Position numbers and translations under genes: made by a program. From contig CALZGM010000011.1 of assembly GCA_945787015.1 (NCBI GenBank), positions 33,461 to 97,460 on the forward strand: a DNA stretch of 64,000 nucleotides. Direction: 5' to 3'. Below the pieces are notes generated by a model that was not told the origin of the DNA, searched no databases, and saw only the letters and a program-made list of their open reading frames with translations. This document shows positions 54,997 through 63,625 of this stretch, in pieces. The first letter of the stretch is position 1. Each line of letters starts with the position of its first letter. Source of the DNA: an uncultured Roseburia sp. Lineage in GTDB: Bacteria; Bacillota; Clostridia; Lachnospirales; Lachnospiraceae.

Positions 54997-55362
54997 TTAT
55001 TCCTCCTCTTCAATATGTTCTCTGCCCTGAGCAATAATGGTTCTTACATGGTCATCTGCAAGCGAGTAAAAAATGGATTTTCCTTCCCGACGGTTTTTCA
55101 CCAGCTTACTCTGCTTTAAAATTCGAAGTTGATGGGAAATTGCAGACTGTGTCATATTAAGTGCTTTAGCCAGATCACATACACATACTTCCGTTTCAAA
55201 TAATACAAACAAAATACGAATTCGAGTAGAATCTCCGAACACTTTGAAAAGTTCTGCCAAATCATATAATTCTGTTTCTTCCGGCATTTTTTCTTCTACG
55301 ATTTTTAAAAGTTCATCATGAATCTCTTCTCCATCACAGATTTCAAAATTATTTTCTAACAT
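54997..55362 (-). CDS. ArsR/SmtB-family zinc/cadmium-responsive repressor
   Basis: The 121-residue winged-helix protein has the ArsR core FGDSTRIRILFVLFETEVCV and recognition helix QSAISHQLRILK. Its C-terminal helix carries D/H ligands (DDHVRTIIAQGREH) at the alpha-5 site known from CzrA and SmtB. The cysteines in EVCVCDLA could form an alpha-3 site. Zinc or cadmium should release it from DNA. The gene is last in the export operon and overlaps the ATPase gene by seven bases. Autoregulation through the palindrome at 57548-57569 is inferred. Confidence 0.9.
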   Translation of the reverse strand: MLENNFEICDGEEIHDELLKIVEEKMPEETELYDLAELFKVFGDSTRIRILFVLFETEVCVCDLAKALNMTQSAISHQLRILKQSKLVKNRREGKSIFYSLADDHVRTIIAQGREHIEEEE

Positions 55363-57263
55363 TCATTTTCTCCTTTTTTTAATCCCTTAAAAATCCCGAG
55401 GGTTCTGGTTGCATTCAATACCGCGATTACCATAACTCCTACATCGGCAAAAATAGCAAACCACATATTTGCAATACCGATTGCTACAAATAGCAAACAC
55501 AATAGTTTAATACCAATTGCAAAATAAATATTCTCATATACAATACTGATACATTTCTTAGAAATCTGAATGGCTCTCGCGATTTTAAGCGGATTATCAT
55601 CCATTAGCACAATATCCGCAGCTTCAATTGCTGCGTCCGAACCAATAGCCCCCATGGCAATCCCAATGTCTGCTCTGGATAAAACCGGAGCGTCATTTAC
55701 GCCATCTCCCACAAAAATTAACTTTTCTTTTGCATTCTTTTCTTCTAGCAGGCATTCAACCTGAGTCACTTTATCTGCCGGAAGTAATTCACTATGCACC
55801 TCGTCAATCCCAAGTTCCATAGCTACAGAATCTGCTACCGCTTTTGCATCGCCGGTCAGCATCACAAGTCGCTTCATTCCATTTCTTTTTAAAGCTTCCA
55901 TCGCTTCTTTTGCTGTTGGCTTTAACTTATCCGAAATCACAATACTTCCTACAAATATTCCATCTATTGCTACATAAATTATCGTTCCGACAGCATCAGC
56001 TTTTTCAAAGGAAATCCCAAGAGAATTCATTAATTTCTCATTGCCGACCGCAACTGCTTTTCCAAATACCTGCGCTGTCACACCATTGCCGCTGATTTCT
56101 TTAACATCTGACACTTTCTCCATATCAAGCTGTTTTCCATAAGCCTTCTTTAAGCTTTTACTAATTGGATGCGTCGAGTAGCTCTCAGCCAAAGCCGCAT
56201 ATTCTAACAATTCCTCCTGCGGTATCTGATTATGATATACACCTGTCACTTCAAAAACACCCTGCGTTACAGTGCCTGTCTTATCAAACACAACATATTT
56301 TGCCTGCGACAATGCTTCTAAGTAATTAGAACCTTTTACAAGGATACCCTCTCTGCTTGCTCCGCCAATTCCTGCAAAAAAGCTTAGAGGAATACTGATA
56401 ACCAATGCACAGGGACAGCTTGTTACTAAAAATGCCAGTGCACGATATACCCAGACACCCCACTTGGGATCTGCGCCCATAAACAGCATACGTACAAGAG
56501 GTGGTAATATTGCCAGTGCCAAAGCACTATAGCAGACTGCAGGTGTATAGTATTTTGCGAAACGAGAAATAAAGTTCTCTGAACGGGATTTTTTTGAGCT
56601 GGAATTCTCTACCAGGTCTAAGATTTTGGAAACAGTAGATTCCCCAAATTCTTTTGATGTTTTAACTTTAATCACACCTGTCATATTGATACAGCCACTG
56701 ATTACTTCATCACCGAGCCCTGCATCTCTTGGAACACTTTCTCCGGTCAATGCACTGGTATTTAAGGTAGTGCTTCCTTCCACAATTGTTCCGTCAATCG
56801 GAATCTTCTCACCCGGTTGTACTACAATAACAGAACCAACGGTCACTTCATCCGGGTCCACCTGTTCTAATACTCCGTTCACTTCCACATTCGCATAATC
56901 AGGTCTGATATCCATCAATTCACTAATATTCTTGCGGCTTTTTCCAACCGCATAACTCTGAAACAACTCACCAATCTGATAAAACAGCATAACCGCGATT
57001 GCTTCCATATAATCGCCATCTGTGGTAATTGCAATAGCGATAGCGCCTACTGTTGCTACCGCCATTAAAAAGTTTTCATCAAAAACCTGCTTCTTTAAAA
57101 TGCCTTTTATTGCTTTTCTTAAAATGTCATATCCTATCACAAAATATGGCACCATATAAAAAACGAATCTTAGCAATCCTATCGATGGTATCAATGCCAA
57201 AACTGCCATCAAAATGATTGTAATAATAATGCGGTATAATACTTTTTTCTGCTTTTTCGTCAT
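55356..57263 (-). CDS. P1B-type heavy-metal ATPase (Zn/Cd/Pb exporter)
   Basis: This 635-residue pump uses ATP to expel divalent soft metals. It has the SCPCALVISIPL membrane metal site (CPC) typical of P1B-2 zinc/cadmium pumps, the phosphorylation site FDKTGTVTQG, the HP locus STHPISKSL and GDGVNDAPVLSRADIG. Unlike most family members there is no N-terminal HMA domain; that domain is a separate gene directly upstream. AAGGGAAGAAG precedes the ATG at 57261-57263. It sits between the HMA and ArsR genes in a single operon. Confidence 0.93.
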   Translation of the reverse strand: MTKKQKKVLYRIIITIILMAVLALIPSIGLLRFVFYMVPYFVIGYDILRKAIKGILKKQVFDENFLMAVATVGAIAIAITTDGDYMEAIAVMLFYQIGELFQSYAVGKSRKNISELMDIRPDYANVEVNGVLEQVDPDEVTVGSVIVVQPGEKIPIDGTIVEGSTTLNTSALTGESVPRDAGLGDEVISGCINMTGVIKVKTSKEFGESTVSKILDLVENSSSKKSRSENFISRFAKYYTPAVCYSALALAILPPLVRMLFMGADPKWGVWVYRALAFLVTSCPCALVISIPLSFFAGIGGASREGILVKGSNYLEALSQAKYVVFDKTGTVTQGVFEVTGVYHNQIPQEELLEYAALAESYSTHPISKSLKKAYGKQLDMEKVSDVKEISGNGVTAQVFGKAVAVGNEKLMNSLGISFEKADAVGTIIYVAIDGIFVGSIVISDKLKPTAKEAMEALKRNGMKRLVMLTGDAKAVADSVAMELGIDEVHSELLPADKVTQVECLLEEKNAKEKLIFVGDGVNDAPVLSRADIGIAMGAIGSDAAIEAADIVLMDDNPLKIARAIQISKKCISIVYENIYFAIGIKLLCLLFVAIGIANMWFAIFADVGVMVIAVLNATRTLGIFKGLKKGENEC

Positions 57264-57278
57264 ATCAGCTTCTTCCCT

Positions 57279-57497
57279 TTATAAATAAATCTCACAATCA
57301 TCTTCTACAATTTTGCAATTTTTTATTACTTCTTTCATCACGGAATTAATATCTGCACCATCTTCAAATTCTACATTCATTTTTAATGTCATAAAATTAA
57401 CTACAGCGTCCTTCACACCGGCAGTCTTTTTTGCAGCCTCTTCCATTTTATTTGCACAGTTTGCACAGTCTACTTCGATTTTGTAAGTTTTTTTCAT
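57279..57497 (-). CDS. Heavy-metal-associated (HMA) chaperone domain protein
   Basis: The 72-residue protein is a single ferredoxin-like HMA domain (MKKTYKIEVDCANCANKMEE) with a metal-binding CxxC (CANC). It has an acidic C-terminus (KIVEDDCEIYL) with another cysteine. It likely hands metal to, or is a detached N-terminal domain of, the ATPase encoded 15 bases downstream. The start at 57495-57497 follows GGGTGG; the frame extends further up without support. It is the first gene after the operator. Confidence 0.88.
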   Translation of the reverse strand: MKKTYKIEVDCANCANKMEEAAKKTAGVKDAVVNFMTLKMNVEFEDGADINSVMKEVIKNCKIVEDDCEIYL

Positions 57498-57547
57498 AAC
57501 ATCCACCCTTCTGAAGCATTTTGCTTCCAAATCATTTTATTCATTAT

Positions 57548-57569
57548 CATATGAGCAATTATTCATATG
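57548..57569 (-). promoter_or_regulatory. ArsR/SmtB-type operator of the metal export operon
   Basis: CATATGA and TCATATG form a dyad around an eight-base spacer (the core is ATATGAGCAATTATTCATAT), matching the ATATGAA-n-TTCATAT form bound by SmtB-like repressors. It lies directly downstream of the -10, over the start of the transcript. Confidence 0.85.
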
Positions 57570-57578
57570 TATAATTGT

Positions 57579-57606
57579 ATTATAACAAGATAACAGCAAT
57601 TGTCAA
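57579..57606 (-). promoter_or_regulatory. Promoter of the metal export operon
   Basis: TTGACA (57601-57606), 16 bases, and TATAAT (57579-57584) form a full consensus pair on the minus strand, just upstream of the palindromic operator. Confidence 0.85.
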
Positions 57607-57615
57607 TAGAAATAT

Positions 57616-57644
57616 TTGAAAAATCACTCTTCCTATGTTAAACT
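57616..57644 (+). promoter_or_regulatory. Promoter of the DtxR-family regulator gene
   Basis: TTGAAA (57616-57621), 17 bases, and TAAACT (57639-57644) face the regulator start 40 bases away, back to back with the export operon promoter. Confidence 0.55.
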
Positions 57645-57683
57645 TAATGAAATAGAAATGATTTCTACATTGGGGTGAATATT

Positions 57684-58046
57684 ATGACAACAAATGAATC
57701 TGCAGAAAATTATTTAGAAACAATCTACCGGCTTGGCAAAGTACTTCCGGTTGTCCGTTCTGTCGATATTGCAAATGAATTGGGATATAAAAAATCAAGC
57801 GTCAGTATTGCAATGAAAAATCTTCGTGAAAAAAATCATATTACCGTTACCGATGCCGGTTTTATTTATTTGACAGCCTCCGGTAAGGAAATCGCGGAAA
57901 TGATTTATGAACGACACGAGGTTTTAGCCGATTGGCTTACACGAATTGGTGTACCCGCTGACATTGCATCGGAAGATGCCTGTAAATTGGAACATGTTTT
58001 AAGTTCAGAAACCTATAATGCCTTAAAGCGCATCGCAACTCAATAA
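57684..58046 (+). CDS. DtxR-family metal-dependent regulator, iron-type ligands
   Basis: The 120-residue protein aligns with the DNA-binding and dimer domains of DtxR and MntR: a winged helix at about 20-60 (RSVDIANELGYKKSSVSIAM) and the dimerisation end (EDACKLEHVLSSE). Ligand residues C100, E103, H104, plus H78 and E12, match the DtxR iron set (Cys, Glu, His) better than MntR, which has Glu at the Cys position; the residue at DtxR Met10 is N9. The C-terminal SH3-like domain of DtxR is absent. It lies next to feo genes that bear DtxR-like boxes. The ATG at 57684 follows GGGGTG. Confidence 0.85.
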   Translation: MTTNESAENYLETIYRLGKVLPVVRSVDIANELGYKKSSVSIAMKNLREKNHITVTDAGFIYLTASGKEIAEMIYERHEVLADWLTRIGVPADIASEDACKLEHVLSSETYNALKRIATQ

Positions 58047-58055
58047 TTACTACAT

Positions 58056-58094
58056 AAAAGGGAAAATCTCCTAAGAAAGTTGATTTTCCCTTTT
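58056..58094. terminator. Bidirectional terminator between DtxR and FeoB-associated genes
   Basis: AAAAGGGAAAATC and GATTTTCCCTTTT pair perfectly over 13 bases, with A/T runs outside. It lies between the convergent stops at 58046 and 58098. Confidence 0.88.
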
Positions 58095-58097
58095 GTT

Positions 58098-58259
58098 TTA
58101 TAAATGCGGCTGGTCCTTCTTACATCCGCAGTTTCCACTGCAGGTTCCACCATCCGGACAGCCAATACATGTTACACCACGTTTTTTCTGTTTTCTAATA
58201 TACGCGATTGCCGCTCCTACAATTAGGACAAGGATTACAATAAGAATAAAATCTACCAT
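58098..58259 (-). CDS. FeoB-associated Cys-rich membrane protein
   Basis: The 53-residue protein has one N-terminal membrane helix (FILIVILVLIVGAAIAYI), a basic stretch and a cysteine cluster (CIGCPDGGTCSGNCGCKK) with six cysteines. This is the FeoB-associated Cys-rich membrane protein family, usually directly downstream of feoB. It may bind or guide ferrous iron at the transporter. It overlaps the feoB stop by seven bases; the start (58257-58259) follows GAGGAGAAA. Confidence 0.9.
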   Translation of the reverse strand: MVDFILIVILVLIVGAAIAYIRKQKKRGVTCIGCPDGGTCSGNCGCKKDQPHL

Positions 58260-60232
58260 CTTTTTTTCTCCTCTTTCTTGATTAAATATATCACAATTGC
58301 AACAATGACCGCAACTGCCAAAAGTCCCGGGAAGAAGCCGGCTCCAAAGGTACCTGTTGTAAGTAAGGTACCAACCTGATATACAAGAAACGCCACTGTG
58401 TAGCCGGTCGCAAACTGAAGTGCCACACCTCCCCAAAACCATTTTTTATCCTGCATTTCAGAGTTCATTGCGCCTAATGCAGCAAAACACGGCGGTGTAA
58501 AAAGATTGAACATTAAATAGGCTAAAGCAGCTACTTTTGTTAAGCCCATAGCCATTGCAACTGCATTTCCATCACCAACTAAAGCAAGTTCTTCTGTATC
58601 AATAAAGTTAGTAATTGCATAGGTAACGGCCAATGTTCCTACCACATTTTCTTTCGCAATGAAGCCTGTAACCGCAGCTGCTGCCAATTGCCATGCTGCT
58701 ACACCTACAATCGGTACCAGCAAAACAGAAATAGGAGCCGAAATGGATGCCAGTATTGATGTATGTTCCATACCCTCTTCAACAAGCTGTAATTTCCAGT
58801 TAAAGGACTGCATAATCTGTACGACAGTATTGCAAACAAGAATGATTGTACCCGCTTTTACAATATATGCTTTTCCACGTGACAACATGGTAATACATGC
58901 TCTCTTTACACTCGGAAGCTTATATTCCGGAAGTTCCATGATAAAGAAGGATTTTCTGAATTTGTAGCCTGTGATTTTATTCACTAATAAAGCGCCCAAA
59001 AAAATTAGTAAAATTCCTACGAAATACATGAGTGTTCCAACCCAGGAAGCATCTGCAAAAAATGCACCTACAAACAAGGCAATTACCGGAAGTTTTGCTC
59101 CGCATGGCATAAACGGTGTCAGCATTGCTGCCTCTCTGCGCTCTCTTTCATTACGAATCGTACGGCAAGCCATTATTCCCGGTATTGCACAGCCTGTACC
59201 GATTACCATAGGTATCACAGATTTCCCGGAAAGACCAACGCGTTTAAAAATCGGATCAAGAACAACTGTTGCACGTGCCATATAGCCACAGTCTTCCAAT
59301 AATGCAATCAAAAAATACATTACCATGACAAGAGGCAGGAAACCAACTACAGCGCCTACACCACCAATGATACCATCTACCAAAAGAGCATATAAAAAAT
59401 CATTTGAGCCTTCTAACATACTGCCAACCCAATCCTGAAAGTTTTCTATCCAGCCAACCAGCGTATCTGCAAGCCATGGTCCAAAGGTAGACTGTGAAAT
59501 ATCAAATACTAAAAACATCACAACAGCAAACAGGAAAAGGCCCGAAACCGGATGTGTAATTGCTTGATCGATTTTATCCTGATAATTGAATTCCTTTGTT
59601 AATACCTTACGCGTTTCTACTTCTGCCACAATTTTGTTTACAAAAGCAAAGCGCTTTCTGTCTGCAGCTTCAACTTCTGATTTAACATTTAAATTAATAT
59701 CCTCCTGCACATAAGGCGCCTTCTGTTCTTTTCCTTTTAATGAAACAGCTGCTTTTACCACGTCAGGTAAACCGTTTTCATTGGTTGAAGTAGAAATTGT
59801 ATTTATCACAGGGCAGCCTAATTTTTGAGATAGTGCAGCTGCATCAATTTTATTTTCCTTCTTCTTATTAATATCGCTCTTATTCAACGCAACTACAACC
59901 GGAATACCTAATTCCAGTAATTGTGTCGTAAAAAATAGGCTACGGCTCAAATTGGTAGCATCCACAATATTAATGATTACATCCGGATTCTCATTTTTTA
60001 CGTAACTACTGGTAATACTCTCTTCTGATGTAAATGGAGACATCGAATAGGCACCCGGTAAATCTACTGCAATCAGTTCTTCCGAACTTTCATAAAAATG
60101 TTTCCTGATTGGACTTTCTTTCTTGTCAACTGTTACACCTGCCCAGTTTCCAACTCTCTCATTTCTTCCTGTGAGTGCGTTATACATGGTTGTTTTTCCA
60201 CTATTTGGATTACCTGCAAAAGCAATTCTCAT
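58253..60232 (-). CDS. feoB: Ferrous iron transporter B
   Basis: FeoB imports Fe2+ across the cytoplasmic membrane. The 659-residue protein has a cytosolic GTPase domain (G1 GNPNSGKTT, switch AGVTVDKKE, G3 DLPGAYS, G4 NKSD), a GDI-like helical part and the two gated membrane blocks with conserved GTGCAIPGIMACRTIRN and AKENVVGTLA. The length is a little short of the E. coli protein. AGAGGAGG is eight bases before the ATG at 60230-60232. A DtxR-like box and a terminator for feoA lie upstream, so it can be transcribed on its own. Confidence 0.97.
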   Translation of the reverse strand: MRIAFAGNPNSGKTTMYNALTGRNERVGNWAGVTVDKKESPIRKHFYESSEELIAVDLPGAYSMSPFTSEESITSSYVKNENPDVIINIVDATNLSRSLFFTTQLLELGIPVVVALNKSDINKKKENKIDAAALSQKLGCPVINTISTSTNENGLPDVVKAAVSLKGKEQKAPYVQEDINLNVKSEVEAADRKRFAFVNKIVAEVETRKVLTKEFNYQDKIDQAITHPVSGLFLFAVVMFLVFDISQSTFGPWLADTLVGWIENFQDWVGSMLEGSNDFLYALLVDGIIGGVGAVVGFLPLVMVMYFLIALLEDCGYMARATVVLDPIFKRVGLSGKSVIPMVIGTGCAIPGIMACRTIRNERERREAAMLTPFMPCGAKLPVIALFVGAFFADASWVGTLMYFVGILLIFLGALLVNKITGYKFRKSFFIMELPEYKLPSVKRACITMLSRGKAYIVKAGTIILVCNTVVQIMQSFNWKLQLVEEGMEHTSILASISAPISVLLVPIVGVAAWQLAAAAVTGFIAKENVVGTLAVTYAITNFIDTEELALVGDGNAVAMAMGLTKVAALAYLMFNLFTPPCFAALGAMNSEMQDKKWFWGGVALQFATGYTVAFLVYQVGTLLTTGTFGAGFFPGLLAVAVIVAIVIYLIKKEEKKRW

Positions 60233-60291
60233 TTGATTTTCCTCCTCTTTCTGCAAACTATTTGCGTATAATTCTAGTATGCTAACTTTAG

Positions 60292-60310
60292 ATAGTTTAG
60301 TCTAACCTAT
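60292..60310 (-). promoter_or_regulatory. DtxR-like iron box before feoB
   Basis: The minus strand reads ATAGGTTAGACTAAACTAT, a 19-base match with few changes to the DtxR/IdeR consensus TTAGGTTAGSCTAACCTAA. It lies between the feoA terminator and the feoB start, the expected place for iron-dependent repression. Confidence 0.65.
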
Positions 60311-60321
60311 GTTTTTAAAAA

Positions 60322-60364
60322 TAGTGGTAACTGTCTGATTCATCATAGATAACAGCTACCACTA
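60322..60364 (-). terminator. Terminator between feoA and feoB
   Basis: TAGTGGTAGCTGT and ACAGTTACCACTA pair on the minus strand with one mismatch, then TTTTT follows. It would end the feoA transcript before feoB. Confidence 0.75.
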
Positions 60365-60368
60365 ATTT

Positions 60369-60581
60369 CTATACAAGAATCGATTCAGCTAATAGATGAT
60401 CAATGTTATATCTTCCATCTTTTATCGAAACCACACAGCCACCCTTCAAACGTGACACCACAGTAATTGGTTCTCCGCTATAGCAGCCAAGTGAAAAAAG
60501 GAAGGCATCCATTTCTTCATCATCGGTCTGTATCTCTTTAATAATATACTCTTCCCCCGTCTGTGCTTCTGTTAAATTCAT
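60369..60581 (-). CDS. feoA: FeoA domain protein
   Basis: The 70-residue protein is a single FeoA/SH3-like domain (EEYIIKEIQTDDEEMDAFLF, GEPITVVSRLKGGCVVSIKD) that binds the FeoB cytosolic part or helps its activity. Length and fold are usual. AGGAGG lies before the ATG at 60579-60581. It is the first gene of the feo group, separated from feoB by its own terminator and an iron box, so its expression is tuned separately. Confidence 0.93.
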   Translation of the reverse strand: MNLTEAQTGEEYIIKEIQTDDEEMDAFLFSLGCYSGEPITVVSRLKGGCVVSIKDGRYNIDHLLAESILV

Positions 60582-60607
60582 ACTTACCTCCTGTTTTCAT
60601 GTAGTGA

Positions 60608-60621
60608 TTAGTTTTATCTAA
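60608..60621 (-). promoter_or_regulatory. Second DtxR-like box before feoA
   Basis: The half sites TTAG and CTAA lie six bases apart, as in part of the DtxR consensus. This site is weaker than the box at 60292 but sits 27 bases before the feoA start. Confidence 0.45.
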
Positions 60622-60689
60622 CTCGTATTAAAGCACTCTAACAGGAGTATGTCAAGTATTACTTTTTATTTTTTTACTTTTTTTCAAAA

Positions 60690-63461
60690 TTATGACGGTT
60701 CAAAGGAAAGATATTCTATTTCAATCCCCGGTTTTACCACCTCAAACTCCAGTGTATAATATCCCTCCTGTAAAGACACTCGCATCATTTTTTCCGTAAT
60801 CCATCTTCCATCGGTTCCACAGGTTTGAATCGTTGTAAAAGGTTCTCCATTTACTTTTACGTTTGTACTGCTCTGTGATAAATTGGTCATTGGCGAGCTC
60901 ATTTTTACAATGACATTATGAACACCGGCTTTCTCTACTTTCATTGTTACTTTTCTTTCATTTCCGACCGGTATCTCCGATTTTTCCGAAAGACGATATA
61001 CCATTTCTCCCACCGGCACGCTTTTCCTGCTTTCTAATTCTTTTGCCGGATTCAGTGTCGCAAGAGGACGTTTCATAACAGGTGAATTAAAAAGGAATCG
61101 CAAAATATTCATGGCACAGCGTTGCAATTCTCCGATAGTGATTCTTTTTTCTGCAACTGCTTCCTCTAAATCATCCTGACTTGAATTAATCTCTGCTCCA
61201 TTGTTATTAACTACCATATAAACATCGTTTTGGGCGCGTACCATAAAGGACAAATAATTGCGTTCTGCCTGTCCACCTGATACACAATCATTCATCTTAG
61301 CCCACCAGTCTGTCATAACCATCCCCTGATAGCCCCACTCTTTTCGCAAAATTGTGGTACATAAATCATAATTGGATGCTGTCCAATGTCCATTAATTGG
61401 ATTGTAAGAGGTCATGATTGAACATGCACCACCTTCTTTTACTGCAATTTCAAAGCCCTTCAGATACAATTCTCTCAGTGCTCTTTCCGAAACAATACTA
61501 TTCACATCAAATCTGGCTGTTTCCTGGTTATTTGCCGCAAAATGTTTTATAGTAGCATGAGAGCCGCCTTTTTCAATACCGCTTATCGCCGCCGCAGCAA
61601 AGCGTCCGGTCACAAGAGGATCTTCACTGAAATATTCAAAATTACGGCCGTTTAGAGGATGCCTATGTAAATTCATTCCCGGTCCCAATAGAGTATCTAT
61701 TTCGTTATTGTACAGTTCTTTTCCTTCCAGCACATACAGTTCTTCCATCATCGGCACATTGAAACTACTTGCTAAAAGACTTCCGATTGGAAGCTGGGTT
61801 GCAAGAAGACCGTTTTCCATACGAATCCCGGAAGGACCATCTGCGCAACATGCCACAGGAATACCAAATGCGTGAAGATTATCACCTACACCTCCAAACG
61901 CTGATGCTGTTCCAGGCGTTACCTTCGGGCTGCTCATTCCTTCCCCACGTACAATTGTTACTAAATCTTTTACTGACAACTGCGCTGTAAAATCCTCCAA
62001 AGTAGCTGTCTCTTCTGCTACATCCTGTAACTTTATTCCACAGTCACCGGTAATGATCCGTTCTTTCGGAAGATGCTCTTTTATTCGTTCTTCCATATCA
62101 ATGGTCTTTTCCGGTGTCGATTCATAACTTATTTCAAAAGTACCGTCTGCTTTTTTAGTACCCGGTTTCAAGCGTAAAAAGCCTTCCTCCGGTGCCAGTG
62201 CTTCCTGCAAACGCTCCGTTACAAGCAGATGCTCTAATTCAAAGCTTCCTGCTTTTCTGACGTTTTTTATACTGTTCCCGGTATATACCTGATATACTCC
62301 TTCTTCCAATACATAACAGGACTTATTTCCGGTCGCCCCACTATCGTCATAAGATGATAAACGGTGAAGCGGAATCTCAAATTCTAACGTTTCTGTTTCC
62401 TTCGGTTTAAGCTTCTTTGTTTTTGCAAAATCAATCAGTACTTTTGCAGGTTTACCAAGTTTTCCCTGCGGAGCAGAAACATAAATCTGAACAACTTCTT
62501 TTCCAGCGTATAAACCTGTATTTGTCACTTGAGTCTGCAATTTTAGTTTTGCATCCGCACTTTCCCCTTCAAGTTTCATCTCTCTTGCCTCTATCGCAAA
62601 GGTAGTGTAGGAAAGTCCATAGCCGAATTCATAACGCACTTTCTCCGGGCAAAAGGTTTCAAAGTACCGATAGCCTACATAGATGTCTTCCTGATAAATA
62701 TTAGCATCCTTATTTCCAAAATTATTATATGCCGGATAATCTTTAAGTTCAAAAGCAATCGTATCAACCAGTTTTCCACTTGGAGTTACAACACCCGTTA
62801 AAACGTCGCAGACAGCTGCACCGCCTTCCATGCCACCTTGCCAAATATACATCACTGCTTTTATCTGTTCCCTTACTTCCGGCAAATCCATCCAGTTCAT
62901 ATCAATCAGGTTCGACACATTAAGAAGCACTATCACTTTGTCAAAATATGCACATACCATTTTCAAGTTTGAAATTTCTTCTTCTGTCAGATAATAACTG
63001 CCTTCTAAAGCAAGATTATCTTTATCCTCTCCTGCTGTTCGTCCGATGATAAAAAGCGCCGTATCCGATTCCTCACTTGCTGTTTTTGCGATTTCCTCTG
63101 TAACAGGCATCTCTTTTTGGAACCATGGTTCGCATGCCCAGCCACCGCCGCCATTGTCAAATGGGTGTTCTTTTAACCAGGACTCATAAATTCCGGCTAA
63201 TTTCTCATTCACACAAATAGCATCTGATTTTCTTAATTCCGCCAAAATATTTTTAACATAAGGAACATTGACAGCCCCGCCCGAACCGGTTCCGCTACGA
63301 TAATATTCTATTTGACATCTGCCAAACACAGAAATGCTTTCTCCCTTCTTCAAAGGAAGCGCATCTGCTTCATTCTTTAATAAAACGACTCCCTCTGCCG
63401 CCGCTTTTCTGCAATATTCGGCTAACTCAAGCAATGGAACCCCGATTTTTTTCTGCGTCAT
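60690..63461 (-). CDS. GH3-family beta-glycosidase with permuted domain order
   Basis: The 923-residue enzyme probably cleaves beta-linked glucosides or xylosides. Its GH3 C-terminal (alpha/beta) domain comes first (about 20-290: AAEGVVLLKNEADALPL), followed by a fibronectin-like segment. The N-terminal TIM barrel comes last (about 490-790: CADGPSGIRM, GPGMNLHRHPLNGRNFEYF, IKHFAANNQE). The nucleophile is D718 in MVMTDWW. A C-terminal beta-rich module (about 830-923) resembles a carbohydrate-binding domain. Inverted GH3 enzymes are known, for example in Ruminococcus. No signal peptide. The ATG at 63459-63461 follows AGGAGG. Confidence 0.93.
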   Translation of the reverse strand: MTQKKIGVPLLELAEYCRKAAAEGVVLLKNEADALPLKKGESISVFGRCQIEYYRSGTGSGGAVNVPYVKNILAELRKSDAICVNEKLAGIYESWLKEHPFDNGGGGWACEPWFQKEMPVTEEIAKTASEESDTALFIIGRTAGEDKDNLALEGSYYLTEEEISNLKMVCAYFDKVIVLLNVSNLIDMNWMDLPEVREQIKAVMYIWQGGMEGGAAVCDVLTGVVTPSGKLVDTIAFELKDYPAYNNFGNKDANIYQEDIYVGYRYFETFCPEKVRYEFGYGLSYTTFAIEAREMKLEGESADAKLKLQTQVTNTGLYAGKEVVQIYVSAPQGKLGKPAKVLIDFAKTKKLKPKETETLEFEIPLHRLSSYDDSGATGNKSCYVLEEGVYQVYTGNSIKNVRKAGSFELEHLLVTERLQEALAPEEGFLRLKPGTKKADGTFEISYESTPEKTIDMEERIKEHLPKERIITGDCGIKLQDVAEETATLEDFTAQLSVKDLVTIVRGEGMSSPKVTPGTASAFGGVGDNLHAFGIPVACCADGPSGIRMENGLLATQLPIGSLLASSFNVPMMEELYVLEGKELYNNEIDTLLGPGMNLHRHPLNGRNFEYFSEDPLVTGRFAAAAISGIEKGGSHATIKHFAANNQETARFDVNSIVSERALRELYLKGFEIAVKEGGACSIMTSYNPINGHWTASNYDLCTTILRKEWGYQGMVMTDWWAKMNDCVSGGQAERNYLSFMVRAQNDVYMVVNNNGAEINSSQDDLEEAVAEKRITIGELQRCAMNILRFLFNSPVMKRPLATLNPAKELESRKSVPVGEMVYRLSEKSEIPVGNERKVTMKVEKAGVHNVIVKMSSPMTNLSQSSTNVKVNGEPFTTIQTCGTDGRWITEKMMRVSLQEGYYTLEFEVVKPGIEIEYLSFEPS

Positions 63462-63625
63462 ATGTACTCCTCCTTGTATCTCATAGTTCTCCATGATTCT
63501 ATTCTACTGCTTTTTATTGGAACGGCCTACCATTTATTTCAAAAAAGGTTTCTTTTTTTTAGTTCCAATTTTCGGTTTCTTCATGTATAATAATTTCTAA
63601 CAACATAAGAAAAGGGGTCTATCGC

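Noticed and set aside
58098-58442. A 114-codon version of the FeoB-associated protein
   Set aside because: The extra 61 codons lie inside feoB; the ATG at 58257-58259 with a good ribosome site gives the normal 53-residue protein.
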